DNA from: Pilimelia anulata
GTDB lineage: Bacteria; Actinomycetota; Actinomycetes; Mycobacteriales; Micromonosporaceae
Direction of reading: 5' to 3'
Assembly (NCBI RefSeq): GCF_014647895.1
Contig: NZ_BMQB01000002.1
Location: 124,001 to 188,000 of the forward strand
DNA: 64,000 nt
How positions within the stretch are numbered: position 1 is the stretch's first letter; each line of letters opens with the position of its first letter. Both the position numbers and the translations under genes were made by a program. Under the pieces are notes generated by a model. The model made no database searches and had not been told where the DNA came from. It worked only from the letters and a program-made list of their open reading frames with translations. Below are positions 46,744-59,960 of the stretch, one piece after another.

Positions 46744-47357
46744 TGCCCCCCTTCGTGGTCCTGCACGTCTGCATGGGGAACATCTGCCGGTCGCCGATGG
46801 CGGAGCGCCTGCTCGCCGCCGCGATCCGGCAGCGGGTGCGCGCCGTCGGCTGGTCGATGAACCCCAGCGACCTGGTGTACAGCCACGGCGCCGGCACCGG
46901 CGGCTGGCACGTCGGCCAGGCGATGAACCCGCCGGCCGCCCGGCAGCTCCGCGAGCGCGGCGCCGACCCGTCCGGCTTCGCCGCCCGGCGGCTGCGCGCC
47001 GACCAGCTCGACTCGGCCGACCTCGTGCTGACCGCGACCGCGGAGCAGGCCGAGTACGTCCGCGAGCTGCGCCCGGACGCCGCCGACCGGGCGTTCGTCC
47101 TGGGCGAGCTGAGCCGGCTGCTGCCGGCCGTGGACGCCGCGCTGCTGCCCGCGCCGGGCCCCGACCCGAAGCTGGTGTACGCCCGCGGGGTCGCGCTGGT
47201 CGAGGCCGCCCTGGCCGTCCGCGCCGGCGCCGCGCCGGGCGCGGCCGACGACCTGCTGGACCCGTACGGGCTGGCCGAGACCGAGTACGCCCGGGTCGCC
47301 GACGAGATCGAGCGGACCATTCATCCGCTCGCCGACCTGCTGATCCCCGGCCCGTAG
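46743..47357 (+). CDS. Low-molecular-weight protein-tyrosine-phosphatase-like protein
   Basis: 204 residues. The P-loop C10-M-G-N-I-C-R16-S matches CX5R(S/T) with nucleophile Cys10, and a DPYG segment near residue 180 supplies the usual acid Asp. The protein is longer than a typical 150-160-residue phosphatase; a loop with [20 protein letters not shown] and extra helices is inserted. The family acts on phosphotyrosine or phosphoarginine. It is the third gene of the prmC-tsaC unit, with a one-base overlap. glyA follows with its own promoter. Confidence 0.88.
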   Translation: MPPFVVLHVCMGNICRSPMAERLLAAAIRQRVRAVGWSMNPSDLVYSHGAGTGGWHVGQAMNPPAARQLRERGADPSGFAARRLRADQLDSADLVLTATAEQAEYVRELRPDAADRAFVLGELSRLLPAVDAALLPAPGPDPKLVYARGVALVEAALAVRAGAAPGAADDLLDPYGLAETEYARVADEIERTIHPLADLLIPGP

Positions 47358-47370
47358 CCGCCCGCGGGCG

Positions 47371-47376
47371 TACGCT
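47371..47376 (+). promoter_or_regulatory. -10 element TACGCT of a leaderless glyA transcript
   Basis: TACGCT is followed by six bases (CGGGGG) and the GTG start. The six G's offer weak Shine-Dalgarno character but lie directly against the start. Confidence 0.55.
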
Positions 47377-47382
47377 CGGGGG

Positions 47383-48663
47383 GTGGAGCAGACGTACTGG
47401 GGGCCCGACTTCGCGCAGCTCGCGACCACCGACCCGGAGATCGCCGGCGTCGTCCTCGGCGAGCTGGAGCGGCTGCGCGGGGGCCTCCAGCTCATCGCCA
47501 GCGAGAACCTGACCTCACCGGCCGTGCTCGCCGCCCTCGGTTCGACGCTGACCAACAAGTACGCCGAGGGGTACCCGCAGCGGCGCTACTACGGCGGCTG
47601 CGAGCAGGTCGACATCGCCGAGCGGCTGGCCGTGTCCCGGGCGACCGCGCTGTTCGGCGCCGACCACGCCAACGTGCAGCCGCACAGCGGGGCGAGCGCC
47701 AACCTGGCCGCGTACGCGGCGCTGCTCCAGCCCGGCGATACCGTGCTGGCGATGGGGCTGCCGCACGGCGGCCACCTCACCCACGGCAGCAAGGTCAACT
47801 TCTCCGGGCGCTGGTTCGCCACCCTCGGCTACACCGTCCGCGAGGACACCGAGCTGATCGACTACGACGAGGTCCGCGACCTGGCCCGGGCGCACCGGCC
47901 CAAGATGATCATCTGCGGGGCGACGGCGTACCCGCGGCTCATCGACTTCGCCGCCTTCCGGGCCGTCGCCGACGAGGTGGGCGCGTACCTCATGGTCGAC
48001 GCCGCCCACTTCATCGGCCTGGTCGCCGGCGGGGCGATCCCGTCGCCGGTGCCGTACGCCGACGTGGTCTGCGCCACCACCCACAAGGTCCTGCGCGGCC
48101 CGCGCGGCGGCATGATCCTCTGCCGGGCCGACCTGGCCGCGCGGATCGACAAGGCCGTCTTCCCGTTCAGCCAGGGCGGCCCGCTCATGCACGCGGTCGC
48201 CGCGAAGGCCGTCGCGCTGCGCGAGGCGGCCACCCCCGAGTACGCCGCGTACGCCCGCCGGGTCGTCGAGAATGCCCGCGCCCTTTCCGCCGGCCTGGCC
48301 GCGCACGGCATGCGCCCGGTCTCCGGCGGTACCGACACCCACCTGACGCTGGTCGACCTGCGCCCGGTCGGCGTGACCGGCGCCGAGGCGGAGGCGCGGT
48401 CCGACGCGGCCCGGATCACGCTGAACAAGAACGCCATCCCGTACGACCCGCTGCCGCCGCTGACCGCCAGCGGCATCCGGGTGGGCGCGGCGAGCGTGAC
48501 GACGCAGGGGATGGGCCCGGACGAGATGACGATCGTGGCCCGACTGGTCGCGGCGGCGTCCGGGGCGGACCCGGCGACGACGGCGGGGGCGGCGACGCTG
48601 CGCGACGTCGCGGCCGAGGTGGTCGACCTGGTCGGCAAGTTCCCCGCGTACCCCGCCCCCTGA
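47383..48663 (+). CDS. glyA: Serine hydroxymethyltransferase
   Basis: 426 residues. PLP enzyme converting serine and tetrahydrofolate to glycine and methylene-tetrahydrofolate. Conserved blocks are [32 protein letters not shown], the PLP lysine Lys235 in [13 protein letters not shown], and [11 protein letters not shown] near the C-terminus. It begins at GTG with leaderless spacing. The gene for a GlcNAc-1-phosphate transferase (wecA/rfe), often found between this region and atpI in actinobacteria, is absent here. Confidence 0.96.
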   Translation: MEQTYWGPDFAQLATTDPEIAGVVLGELERLRGGLQLIASENLTSPAVLAALGSTLTNKYAEGYPQRRYYGGCEQVDIAERLAVSRATALFGADHANVQPHSGASANLAAYAALLQPGDTVLAMGLPHGGHLTHGSKVNFSGRWFATLGYTVREDTELIDYDEVRDLARAHRPKMIICGATAYPRLIDFAAFRAVADEVGAYLMVDAAHFIGLVAGGAIPSPVPYADVVCATTHKVLRGPRGGMILCRADLAARIDKAVFPFSQGGPLMHAVAAKAVALREAATPEYAAYARRVVENARALSAGLAAHGMRPVSGGTDTHLTLVDLRPVGVTGAEAEARSDAARITLNKNAIPYDPLPPLTASGIRVGAASVTTQGMGPDEMTIVARLVAAASGADPATTAGAATLRDVAAEVVDLVGKFPAYPAP

Positions 48664-48763
48664 GCCGGCCGACCCGCCGTTTCGCTTTCCGGGCCCGGCC
48701 GGGCACCATGTGGGGGCGCGGCCGCCCGGCGCCGCGTGCGCCGAGCGAGCGAGGGTGAGTGGC

Positions 48764-49171
48764 ATGGGGTCCGGTACGGCGGAGGACGGGTGGCGGCTGC
48801 GCCACCTGCCGATCCTGCTGGCGAGCTGCGCGGCGACGGCGGTCGTCGCCACGATCGCGGCGTGGGCGGTGGCCGGGCCGGCGAGCGCCGTGGGGATGCC
48901 GATCGGGATGGCGGTGTCCGTCGGCAGCTTCACCGTGACGACGGTGCTGCTCGCACACCTGGACCGGGTGGCGCGTCATTTGATCATGCCGTTCGGGATG
49001 ACCCTGTACGCGACGAAGTTCACCCTCTTCGCGGTCCTCATGCACGCGGTAGCGCGGACGGAGTGGCCCGGTCTGCCGGCTCTCGCGATCGGCATCGTCG
49101 TCGGGGCATTCGCGTGGATCGGTACGCATATTGCCTGGTTACAGACTCGACGCGGTCGACCGCGTTTGTGA
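48764..49171 (+). CDS. AtpI-like membrane protein upstream of ATP synthase
   Basis: 135 residues with about four membrane helices (LLASCAATAVVATIAAWAVAG, IGMAVSVGSFTVTTVLLAHL, LYATKFTLFAVLMHAV, ALAIGIVVGAFAWIGTHIAW). Position and topology match the small membrane protein at the head of actinobacterial atp operons (the Rv1303 position), related to AtpI, which assists c-ring assembly. ATG follows GAGGG; GTG at 48755 is possible. Confidence 0.75.
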   Translation: MGSGTAEDGWRLRHLPILLASCAATAVVATIAAWAVAGPASAVGMPIGMAVSVGSFTVTTVLLAHLDRVARHLIMPFGMTLYATKFTLFAVLMHAVARTEWPGLPALAIGIVVGAFAWIGTHIAWLQTRRGRPRL

Positions 49172-49282
49172 CCGTCGCCGTCGGCCCGGGACATCGGCGA
49201 ACGCCTACTTAGGCGACGCTCACTCGCCGTTCAGGGGGGTGTGCCCGCGACGGTCCGCCCGACTGATATCGTTCGCCGCGTC

Positions 49283-49516
49283 ATGGCAGGTGACCACACT
49301 TCTCCGCAGAAGCCGGACCCGGGCGACCCGCCGCCCGTGCAGTCCGGTCAGGGCTATGCGGTGCTCGGCTACCTGATCGCGGGGATGGCGGTGTGGGGCT
49401 TCGTCGGGTTTCTGGTCGATCGCTGGCTGGACACCGGTGGGATCTCCACCGGCATCGGTCTGATCCTCGGTGCCGCCGGGGGCGTGTACCTGGTGGTCCG
49501 CCGGATGGGCCTGTAG
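49283..49516 (+). CDS. AtpZ/AtpI-type F1Fo-associated protein
   Basis: 77 residues: a Pro-rich N-terminus (SPQKPDPGDPPPVQSG) and two helices (AVLGYLIAGMAVWGFVGFLV and GIGLILGAAGGVYLVVRRMG) joined by DRWLDTGG, the typical AtpZ hairpin. Proposed roles in the family are c-ring assembly and magnesium supply. A TATCGT sequence 19 nt before ATG could be its -10. It sits 16 bp before atpB. Confidence 0.8.
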   Translation: MAGDHTSPQKPDPGDPPPVQSGQGYAVLGYLIAGMAVWGFVGFLVDRWLDTGGISTGIGLILGAAGGVYLVVRRMGL

Positions 49517-49532
49517 CAATGGAAGGAACACG

Positions 49533-50327
49533 GTGCTCGCACAGCTGATGACCGACCCGGGCGACGGCGGCGGCTTCCACCCGCCGACGGTCAAGGAGTT
49601 CTTCCCCGCGCCCGTCGTCGACGGCGCGCCGTTCTGGCTCACCAGGTTCCCGATCCTGGTGTGGATCGCCGTGGCGGCCATCATCATCTACTTCCTGGTC
49701 GCGTACCGCGACCCGAAGCTCGTGCCCACCAAGAAGCAGTGGATCGCCGAGTCCATCTACGGTTTCGCGCGCAACTCCATCGCGAAGGACATGATCGGCC
49801 ACGAGGGCATCCGGTTCGCCCCGTACCTGGCCACGCTGTTCGTGTTCATCGCCGCGACGAACTTCTTCGCCATTCTGCCCGGTGTGCAAATGTCGCCGAA
49901 CGCGCACATCGCGTTCCCGCTGGTCCTCGGCCTGCTGAGCTACATCGTCTTCATCGCCGCGGGCATCAAGAAGAACGGCGCCGGCAAGTTCTTCAAGAAC
50001 CACCTCATGCCGCCGGCCCCCTGGTTCATGCAGCCGCTGCTGATCCCGATCGAGTTCATCTCGACGTTCGTCGCGCGACCCCTGACGCTGGCGCTGCGGC
50101 TGTTCGCGAACATGTTCGCCGGGCACATGATCCTGGTCGTCTTCACGATGGGCGGGTTCGCGCTGATCGGCGCGCAGAACTTCCTGCTCAAGCCGATCGG
50201 CGTCCTGTCCTGGGCGATGGCCATCGCCCTCACCTTCCTGGAGATGATGGTCATCGTGTTGCAGGCCTACATCTTCAGCGTGCTGTCCGCGAGCTACATC
50301 GGCGGCGCACTCGCCGATGAGCACTGA
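49533..50327 (+). CDS. atpB: ATP synthase Fo subunit a
   Basis: 264 residues, integral membrane proton-channel subunit. The essential Arg lies in LALRLFANMFAGHMIL, and C-terminal residues LEMMVIVLQAYIFSVLSASYI form the last helix. Helices include FPILVWIAVAAIIIYFLVAY and FIAATNFFAILPG. GTG follows GGAAGGA. It is the first structural gene of the atp operon proper. Confidence 0.97.
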   Translation: MLAQLMTDPGDGGGFHPPTVKEFFPAPVVDGAPFWLTRFPILVWIAVAAIIIYFLVAYRDPKLVPTKKQWIAESIYGFARNSIAKDMIGHEGIRFAPYLATLFVFIAATNFFAILPGVQMSPNAHIAFPLVLGLLSYIVFIAAGIKKNGAGKFFKNHLMPPAPWFMQPLLIPIEFISTFVARPLTLALRLFANMFAGHMILVVFTMGGFALIGAQNFLLKPIGVLSWAMAIALTFLEMMVIVLQAYIFSVLSASYIGGALADEH

Positions 50328-50389
50328 GCGACCCAGCCGAGCACCGAGCGACCCACGAGCCCATCCTGCAAGTCCTAAGTCCCGCGTGA

Positions 50390-50647
<258 letters not shown>

Positions 50648-50676
50648 TTCCGACCGTGCTGCTGTAGGAGGCTGCA

Positions 50677-51204
50677 ATGATGTTTCTGGCCGCCGACGAC
50701 CCGAGCCCGATCGTCCCGATCTGGGAAGAGATCGTCATCGGTACGATCGCGTTCGGCATCCTGTTCTGGGTGCTGAGCAAGTTCGTCTTCCCCAAGATGG
50801 AGGAGACGTTCCGGGCGCGCGTCGACGCGATCGAGGGTGGCATCCAGCGCGCCGAGGCGGCCCAGGCCGAGGCCAACGCGACGCTGGAGCAGTACCGCGC
50901 CCAGCTCGCCGAGGCGCAGACCGAGGCCGCGCGCATCCGTGACGAGGCCCGGGCCGACGCCGAGGGCATCCGCCGCGACGTGCTGGCCAAGGCCGCCGAG
51001 GAGCGGGACCGCATCATCGCGGCCGGCAAGGAGCAGCTCACGGCCGAGCGGCAGGGCATCGTCCGCGACCTGCGGGCGGAGCTGGGCACGCTGGCCGTGG
51101 ACCTCGCCGGGAAGATCGTCGGCGAGTCGCTGGCCGACGAGGCGCGGCAGCGCGGCACCGTCGACCGGTTCCTGTCCGACCTCGAGACCGCCGGGCGGCG
51201 CTGA
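50677..51204 (+). CDS. atpF: ATP synthase Fo subunit b
   Basis: 175 residues: an N-terminal membrane helix ([21 protein letters not shown]) and a long charged helix ([21 protein letters not shown]...) that dimerises as the peripheral stalk. GGAGG precedes ATG. Unlike mycobacteria, b and delta are separate genes here. Its stop overlaps the atpH start by one base (TGATG). Confidence 0.95.
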   Translation: MMFLAADDPSPIVPIWEEIVIGTIAFGILFWVLSKFVFPKMEETFRARVDAIEGGIQRAEAAQAEANATLEQYRAQLAEAQTEAARIRDEARADAEGIRRDVLAKAAEERDRIIAAGKEQLTAERQGIVRDLRAELGTLAVDLAGKIVGESLADEARQRGTVDRFLSDLETAGRR

Positions 51205-52025
51205 TGCAGACCGCCAGCCGGGAGTCGTACGCCGCCGCGGCCGCGCGCCTGGCGGCGTACGCCGAGTCGGCGGTGCCGGACGCCCTGGCGGCCACCGCCG
51301 GGGAGATCGACACGGTGGCCCGCCTGCTCGGCCGGGAGCCGCGGCTGCGCCGCGCGCTGTCCGACCCGGCCCGCGCGGGCCGGGACCGGGCGGAGCTGCT
51401 GCGCGGGCTGCTCGACGGCCGGGCCTCGGCGGCGACGCTGGACGTGCTGGGGACGCTGGTCGCCGGGCGCTGGTCGGCGCCGGGCGAACTGCTGACCGCG
51501 GCCGAGACGCTGGTCGTGGACGCGCTGCTGGCCGCGGCCGACAAGGCCGGCGAGCTGGCCGAGGTCGAGGACGAGCTGTTCCGCTTCGGGCAGGTCGCCG
51601 CCGGTACGCCGGCGCTGCGCTCGGCGCTCGGCGACTCGACCACCGACCCGGTCCGCCGGGCCGGCCTGGTCGCCGACCTGCTCGGCGGGAAGGCCGGGTC
51701 GGTGACGGTCCGGCTCGCCGAGCTGGCCGTGCGCGGGTTCGGCGGGCGCGGCTTCGAGGCGGCGCTCGGCCGGCTGGTCGAGCTGGCCGCGGAGCGGCGG
51801 GAGCGGCAGGTCGCGTACGTGACCGTCGCCGCGCCGCTCGACGCCGCCGCCCAGTCCCGGCTCGGCGCGGCGCTGGCCGCGCAGTACGGCCGGGAGGTCT
51901 CGATGCGGTTCACTGTCGACCCGGCCGTCGTCGGCGGGATCAGCGTCCAGGTGGGCGCCGATCTGTACGACGGCACGATCGCCCGCCGCCTCGCCGAGAC
52001 CAGGCAGGCACTCACCGCGCGCTAG
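51204..52025 (+). CDS. atpH: ATP synthase F1 subunit delta
   Basis: 273 residues, longer than the ~180 residues of E. coli delta but normal for actinomycetes. The N-terminal helical domain ([20 protein letters not shown]) binds the top of alpha, and the C-terminal part ([40 protein letters not shown]) binds b. The gap to atpA (128 bp) contains a stem GACCGGC-CGGGCGC / GCGCCCGCCGGTC at 52033-52063 with one bulged base, possibly an RNA-processing or stability element. Confidence 0.95.
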   Translation: MQTASRESYAAAAARLAAYAESAVPDALAATAGEIDTVARLLGREPRLRRALSDPARAGRDRAELLRGLLDGRASAATLDVLGTLVAGRWSAPGELLTAAETLVVDALLAAADKAGELAEVEDELFRFGQVAAGTPALRSALGDSTTDPVRRAGLVADLLGGKAGSVTVRLAELAVRGFGGRGFEAALGRLVELAAERRERQVAYVTVAAPLDAAAQSRLGAALAAQYGREVSMRFTVDPAVVGGISVQVGADLYDGTIARRLAETRQALTAR

Positions 52026-52153
52026 CGCGGACGACCGGCCGGGCGCTGCGGCGCCCGCCGGTCCCGGACAACGCGCCTGATCGGGCGCTGTATGAAGCCG
52101 CTCGCTCACGGCGCCCCGCGGGGAGCCCGGGCACAACGCAGAGGAAGCAGAGG

Positions 52154-53797
<1,644 letters not shown>

Positions 53798-53806
53798 GGC
53801 ACGCCC

Positions 53807-56166
<2,360 letters not shown>

Positions 56167-56180
56167 GCGCGACGCACGAC

Positions 56181-56220
56181 GCGGCCGCGGTGGGCAACCA
56201 CCGCGGCCGCTTTCGTTTTC
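56181..56220 (+). terminator. Intrinsic terminator after atpD
   Basis: A perfect 13-bp stem GCGGCCGCGGTGG / CCACCGCGGCCGC with a GCAA tetraloop followed by TTTCGTTTTC. It is the only hairpin in the window with a clear U-tract and begins 14 nt after the atpD stop. Confidence 0.9.
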
Positions 56221-56248
56221 CCCGGTGACCGGTCGGATTTGACCGACT

Positions 56249-56290
56249 TCAGGAATGGCTAAAGCTGTCTTCATCGGACTCTCAGGAATG
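56249..56290. promoter_or_regulatory. Direct repeat TCAGGAATG, 33 bp apart, before a TATATT -10 candidate
   Basis: Two identical 9-mers (56249-56257 and 56282-56290) are spaced by 33 bp, about three helical turns, just before TATATT (56303-56308). They lie upstream of the beta-propeller gene and could bind an activator or repressor. Confidence 0.4.
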
Positions 56291-56356
56291 CTGCGCAACT
56301 GTTATATTGGCCGCGATCTTGCGTAGCTTCTACTGTGGAGGGGCCGGGTCGGCGCC

Positions 56357-57685
56357 TTGAAGATTCCAGACTTCCCGTCAGCAGCAGCCGGCCGCCGCGC
56401 GGCCGCCCGCGTCCTCGCCGGCCTGACCGGCACCGCCGTCGCCCTCGGCTCGCTCGGGTCCGCGCACGCGGCGCGCCCGGCCGTGAACCCGACGCACCCC
56501 AGCGTGGTCAAGGACAACCCGGCCGACTGGACGCCGAACGTCCTCGACGGCAGCGTCGAGGCGATCGCCCAGATCGGCGACCGGGTGTACCTGGGCGGCT
56601 CGTTCACCCGGGTGCAGAAGCCGCGGCGCGGCGCCACGGTCAAGGTGCCGTACCTGGTGGCGGTCAACGCCCGCACCGGCGCCGTCGACGAGGACTTCGA
56701 CGCGGCCGTGGACGGCACCGTCCGGGCGATCGAACCGGCGGCCGACGGCAGGTCGCTGTACCTCGGCGGCGACTTCCGCGAGGCCGGCGGCGTGCAGCGC
56801 CGCTCGCTGGCCCGGGTCGACGCCGGCACGGGCGACGCCGTGAAGGGCTTCACCGCCCCCGCGCTGGACAGCGTGGTGCACGACCTGCGGCTGGTCGGCT
56901 CCCGGCTGTTCCTCGGCGGGGCGTTCGGCACGGTCGCCGGGCGGGCCCGGCCGGCGCTGGCCGCCGTGGCGCCCGGCACCGGCGCGGTGGACAACACCGT
57001 CGACCTGGGCTTCGCCAAGCAGCGGGTCAGCCAGACCGGCGCCCGGGCGCCGATCCGGGTCAGCGCGCTGGACGCCACCCCGGACGGCAAGCGGCTGGTC
57101 GTGATCGGCGCGTTCGGCGAGGTCGACGGGCAGAGCCGGGGGCAGCTCGCCGTCCTCGACGTCGGCAAGGACGTGACGCTGTCCCGCTGGGCGACCACCC
57201 GGTACGCGCCGTACTGCGCCACCAGCATCCCGTCCACCGTCCGCGGCCTGGACATCTCGCCGGACGGCAAGTACTTCGTGGTGGCCACCAGCGGCGGCCC
57301 CGTCTCGAACACCCTGTGCGACACCGCCGCCCGGTGGGACCTGGGCAGCGACGGCCCGAACAAGCAGCCGGCCTGGGTCAACCACACCGGCGGCGACACC
57401 CTGCTGTCCGTGGCGATCACCGGCGCGGCCGTGTACGTCGGCGGGCACCAGCGCTGGCTGGACAACCCCCGCGGAAGCAACCGGCCGGGCCCGGGCGCGG
57501 TGACCCGGGAGGGCATCGGCGCGATCAACCCGAGCACCGGCAAGGCCCTGTCCTGGAACCCGGGCAAGGAGCGGGGCATCGGGACCGGCGCACTGTACGC
57601 CACCAAGGCCGGCCTGTGGATCGGTTCGGACACCGAGCTGGTGGCCGGCGAACGCCGCGAACGGGTGGCGTTCTTCCCCCTGTAG
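56357..57685 (+). CDS. Secreted beta-propeller-like protein
   Basis: 442 residues from a TTG start. A signal peptide (RVLAGLTGTAVALGSLGSAHA) is followed by repeated units of the form VYLGGSFTRVQ, LYLGGDFREAGG, LFLGGAFGTVAG, VVIGAFGEVDG and VYVGGHQRW, each preceded by a loop such as LARVDAGTG, resembling delta-60/DUF5122-type propeller blades. Two cysteines (YCATSIPSTV and NTLCDTAARW) may pair. A cell-surface binding or scaffold role is possible; no catalytic motif is seen. The TTG has no strong ribosome site. It stands between atpD and atpC, with its own promoter. Confidence 0.75.
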   Translation: MKIPDFPSAAAGRRAAARVLAGLTGTAVALGSLGSAHAARPAVNPTHPSVVKDNPADWTPNVLDGSVEAIAQIGDRVYLGGSFTRVQKPRRGATVKVPYLVAVNARTGAVDEDFDAAVDGTVRAIEPAADGRSLYLGGDFREAGGVQRRSLARVDAGTGDAVKGFTAPALDSVVHDLRLVGSRLFLGGAFGTVAGRARPALAAVAPGTGAVDNTVDLGFAKQRVSQTGARAPIRVSALDATPDGKRLVVIGAFGEVDGQSRGQLAVLDVGKDVTLSRWATTRYAPYCATSIPSTVRGLDISPDGKYFVVATSGGPVSNTLCDTAARWDLGSDGPNKQPAWVNHTGGDTLLSVAITGAAVYVGGHQRWLDNPRGSNRPGPGAVTREGIGAINPSTGKALSWNPGKERGIGTGALYATKAGLWIGSDTELVAGERRERVAFFPL

Positions 57686-57724
57686 CGGTTCCGCGGAGCC
57701 CCCTCGCAGCGCCGCCGCGGGTCG

Positions 57725-57730
57725 TAGGCT
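57725..57730 (+). promoter_or_regulatory. -10 element TAGGCT before the LCP gene
   Basis: TAGGCT would start transcription near 57737, 45 nt before the GTG. Its ribosome site GGGGAGGG lies within that leader. Confidence 0.45.
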
Positions 57731-57781
57731 GAGGCCACGTCCGCGGCCCGCGGGCGGCGTCACGGGGGAGGGTGATCGGTC

Positions 57782-58891
57782 GTGCTGCGCCCGCGCAGCC
57801 CGCTCTGGGCCAAGTTGAGCCTGCTCGCGGGCGTGCTGCTCGTCCTCGGCAGCGGGGGCGCGCTGGCCGGTACCCGGCTGGTCGCCGCCCGGTACGAGGG
57901 CGCGGTGCAGACCGCCGACCTGTTCGGCGACGCGGCCACCCCGACGCCCGAGCCGCCGGAGCTGGCCGGGCCGCTGGACCTGCTGCTGGTCGGCATCGAC
58001 CCGCGGGACAGCATCGCCGACTGGATCCCGCGGGCGGACTCGGTGATCCTCGTGCACGTACCCGAGGGGCTGGACCGGGCCTACCTGATCTCGCTGCCGC
58101 GGGACCTGCTGGTGACGATCCCGCCGTTCCGCCGCGCCGGCTACTGGGGCGGGCAGGACAAGCTGGCGCACGCGATGTACTTCGGCGCGCAGGTGCCGGG
58201 CCGGACCCAGCCGGACGTGGCCGCCGGGTTCACCCTGCTGGCCCGGACGGTGAGCCGGTACACCGGGATCAAGGACTTCGACGCCGGGGCGATCGTCACG
58301 TTCACCGGGTTCAAGCGGATCGTGGACGCGCTGGGCGGCGTGACGATGTACCTGGACCAGGACGTCACCTCGATCCACCTCAAGCCGGACGGCAACCACC
58401 GGGAGCCCAGCGGGACCGGCGGCGAGGGGCCGTACGCGTACGTGGGGCCGCAGAAGCAGTACGCCAAGGGCACCCGGCACCTGAAGGGCTGGGAGGCGCT
58501 GGACTACGTCCGGCAGCGCTACATCGACGGCGGCGACTACGCCCGGCAGCGGCACCAGCAGCAGTTCCTCCGCGCGATGATCAACCGGGCCCGGGCCCGG
58601 GACGTGGTGACGAACCCGCTCAAGCTGGACCGGGTGCTGACCGCCGCCGGCGCGGCGCTGACGTTCAACGGGCGCGGCCACTCGCTGCTGGAGTACGCGC
58701 TCACGCTGCGCCACCTGCGCTCGGAGTCGATCACGCTGGTCCGGCTGCCCGGCGGCGGCGTGAGCAGCGGCGGGCAGTACCTGGGGGAGCGGCTCGACCC
58801 CGTCGCCGCCGGCTTCTTCGCGGCGCTGCGCGCCGAGCGGGTGGACGACTACCTGGCCCGGCACCCGCAGCTCGCCACGCCGTTGCAGTGA
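57782..58891 (+). CDS. LytR-CpsA-Psr (LCP) family protein
   Basis: 369 residues. A signal-anchor helix (LSLLAGVLLVLGSGGALAG) and an extracellular LCP domain: LLLVGIDPRDS, RADSVILVHV, LISLPRDLLVTIP, FDAGAIVTFTGFKRIVDALG (binds the polyprenyl lipid), and ALDYVRQRYIDGGDYARQRH with the catalytic arginines. LCP enzymes transfer lipid-linked glycopolymers such as teichoic acids or arabinogalactan to peptidoglycan. It follows the beta-propeller gene after ~96 bp. Together these two envelope genes split the atp locus. Confidence 0.92.
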   Translation: MLRPRSPLWAKLSLLAGVLLVLGSGGALAGTRLVAARYEGAVQTADLFGDAATPTPEPPELAGPLDLLLVGIDPRDSIADWIPRADSVILVHVPEGLDRAYLISLPRDLLVTIPPFRRAGYWGGQDKLAHAMYFGAQVPGRTQPDVAAGFTLLARTVSRYTGIKDFDAGAIVTFTGFKRIVDALGGVTMYLDQDVTSIHLKPDGNHREPSGTGGEGPYAYVGPQKQYAKGTRHLKGWEALDYVRQRYIDGGDYARQRHQQQFLRAMINRARARDVVTNPLKLDRVLTAAGAALTFNGRGHSLLEYALTLRHLRSESITLVRLPGGGVSSGGQYLGERLDPVAAGFFAALRAERVDDYLARHPQLATPLQ

Positions 58892-59136
58892 TCCCGCGGA
58901 GCGGCCCGCGTACGCAGTGACCCGGCTCACATCCGCGCCCGGCGCCGCTGGTCCGGGCGGCGCGGTGTGCCCGCGGGGCGGAGCCCGGCGCCGGGGCGCG
59001 ACACGCGGACCATTACACTCGCCGTACCCTGCCCGGCGTGCGCCCACCGCCCGGCGACCGGCTCCGCTGCCGGCGCTGGCGTGGTGGGGGTTCGTCGCGG
59101 GCGCTGTAGTTGTCGGCGTTGTCGAGGAGTCACCGC
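58892..59136. other. Intergenic region supplying the separate atpC promoter
   Basis: No gene is supported. TTACACT and TACCCT sequences near 59013-59029 are -10-like, and atpC must be transcribed from here or by read-through from the LCP gene. Plus-strand frames through it are low-complexity shadows. Confidence 0.5.
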
Positions 59137-59412
59137 GTGGCCAAGCAGTTGCACGTCGAGTTCGTCGCCGTCGAGGAGAAGATCTGGTCCGGCGAGGCCG
59201 AGATGCTCGTCGCGCGCACCACGGAGGGCGAGCTGGGTGTCCTGCCGGGCCACGCCCCACTGCTCGGGCAGCTCGCGGAGCCCAGCGAGGTGCGGGTGAC
59301 CGTGCCGGGCGGCGGCAAGCGCGTCTACGAGGTCGCCGGCGGCTTCCTCTCGGTGACCGACAAGGGCGTGACCGTACTGGCCGAGAGCGCCAGCCTCCGC
59401 AGCGCGAACTGA
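59137..59412 (+). CDS. atpC: ATP synthase F1 subunit epsilon
   Basis: 91 residues, shorter than the ~135-140 of E. coli epsilon: only the N-terminal beta-sandwich is present (LHVEFVAVEEKIWSGEAEML, GELGVLPGHAPLLGQL, YEVAGGFLSVTDKGVTVLAE) and the two-helix inhibitory C-terminal domain is missing, so it cannot make the usual extended inhibitory form. GTG follows GAGGAG. The gene is about 3 kb downstream of atpD, beyond a terminator and two envelope genes, whereas in most bacteria it follows atpD directly. Confidence 0.95.
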   Translation: MAKQLHVEFVAVEEKIWSGEAEMLVARTTEGELGVLPGHAPLLGQLAEPSEVRVTVPGGGKRVYEVAGGFLSVTDKGVTVLAESASLRSAN

Positions 59413-59426
59413 CGGGCGGCCCGCCG

Positions 59427-59867
59427 GTGGTGATCCTCGAAGTGATCGGCATCGGCGTGCTGCTCCTGCTCGTCTTCATCCTCCTGCTGTACCTGCGCCG
59501 GACCGCGATCGCCCGGTCGGGCGGCACCATCGCGCTGCACGTCCGGCTGTCCACGGTCGTGCCGGGGCGCGGCTGGTCGCCGGGCGTGGCCCGGTTCGCG
59601 GGGGACGAGCTGCGCTGGTACCGGATCTTCAGCTTCGCCCCGCGGCCCCGCCGCGTGCTGTGCCGGCAGGGCCTGGTGGTCGAGGGCCGGCGGCTGCCGG
59701 AGGGGCCCGAGCGGGCCACCCTGCCGCCGGACTGGGTGATCCTGCGATGTCTGGGCCGCGGTACGGCCGTCGAGATCGCGATGGCCGGCGCCACGGTCGC
59801 CGGCTTCCTCTCCTGGCTGGAGGCCGCGCCGCCGGGCACCGTCGCCCCGCGCCTCGTCAGCAACTGA
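59427..59867 (+). CDS. DUF2550 family membrane protein
   Basis: 146 residues: one N-terminal membrane helix (ILEVIGIGVLLLLVFILLLYL) and a cytoplasmic basic domain (GWSPGVARFAGDELRWYRIF, SFAPRPRRVLCRQGLVVEGR). DUF2550 proteins of this size follow atpC in actinobacteria (the Rv1312 position), so the atpC-DUF2550 pairing is preserved although atpC has moved away from atpD. Function unknown. Two adjacent GTG codons are available; the first is given. Confidence 0.88.
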   Translation: MVILEVIGIGVLLLLVFILLLYLRRTAIARSGGTIALHVRLSTVVPGRGWSPGVARFAGDELRWYRIFSFAPRPRRVLCRQGLVVEGRRLPEGPERATLPPDWVILRCLGRGTAVEIAMAGATVAGFLSWLEAAPPGTVAPRLVSN

Positions 59868-59960
59868 CCCGAACGACCACCGCCGCCCGCCGGCCACGCC
59901 AACCCGCCGGCCACTCCCGCCCCGCCGGCCCCGCCGCCCGCCGACCCGGCCGCGACGCCG

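Noticed and set aside
58917..59426. Extended N-terminus for the DUF2550 protein
   Set aside because: The extra part overlaps atpC in another frame. The family is ~147 residues and begins with the membrane helix, matching the GTG at 59427.
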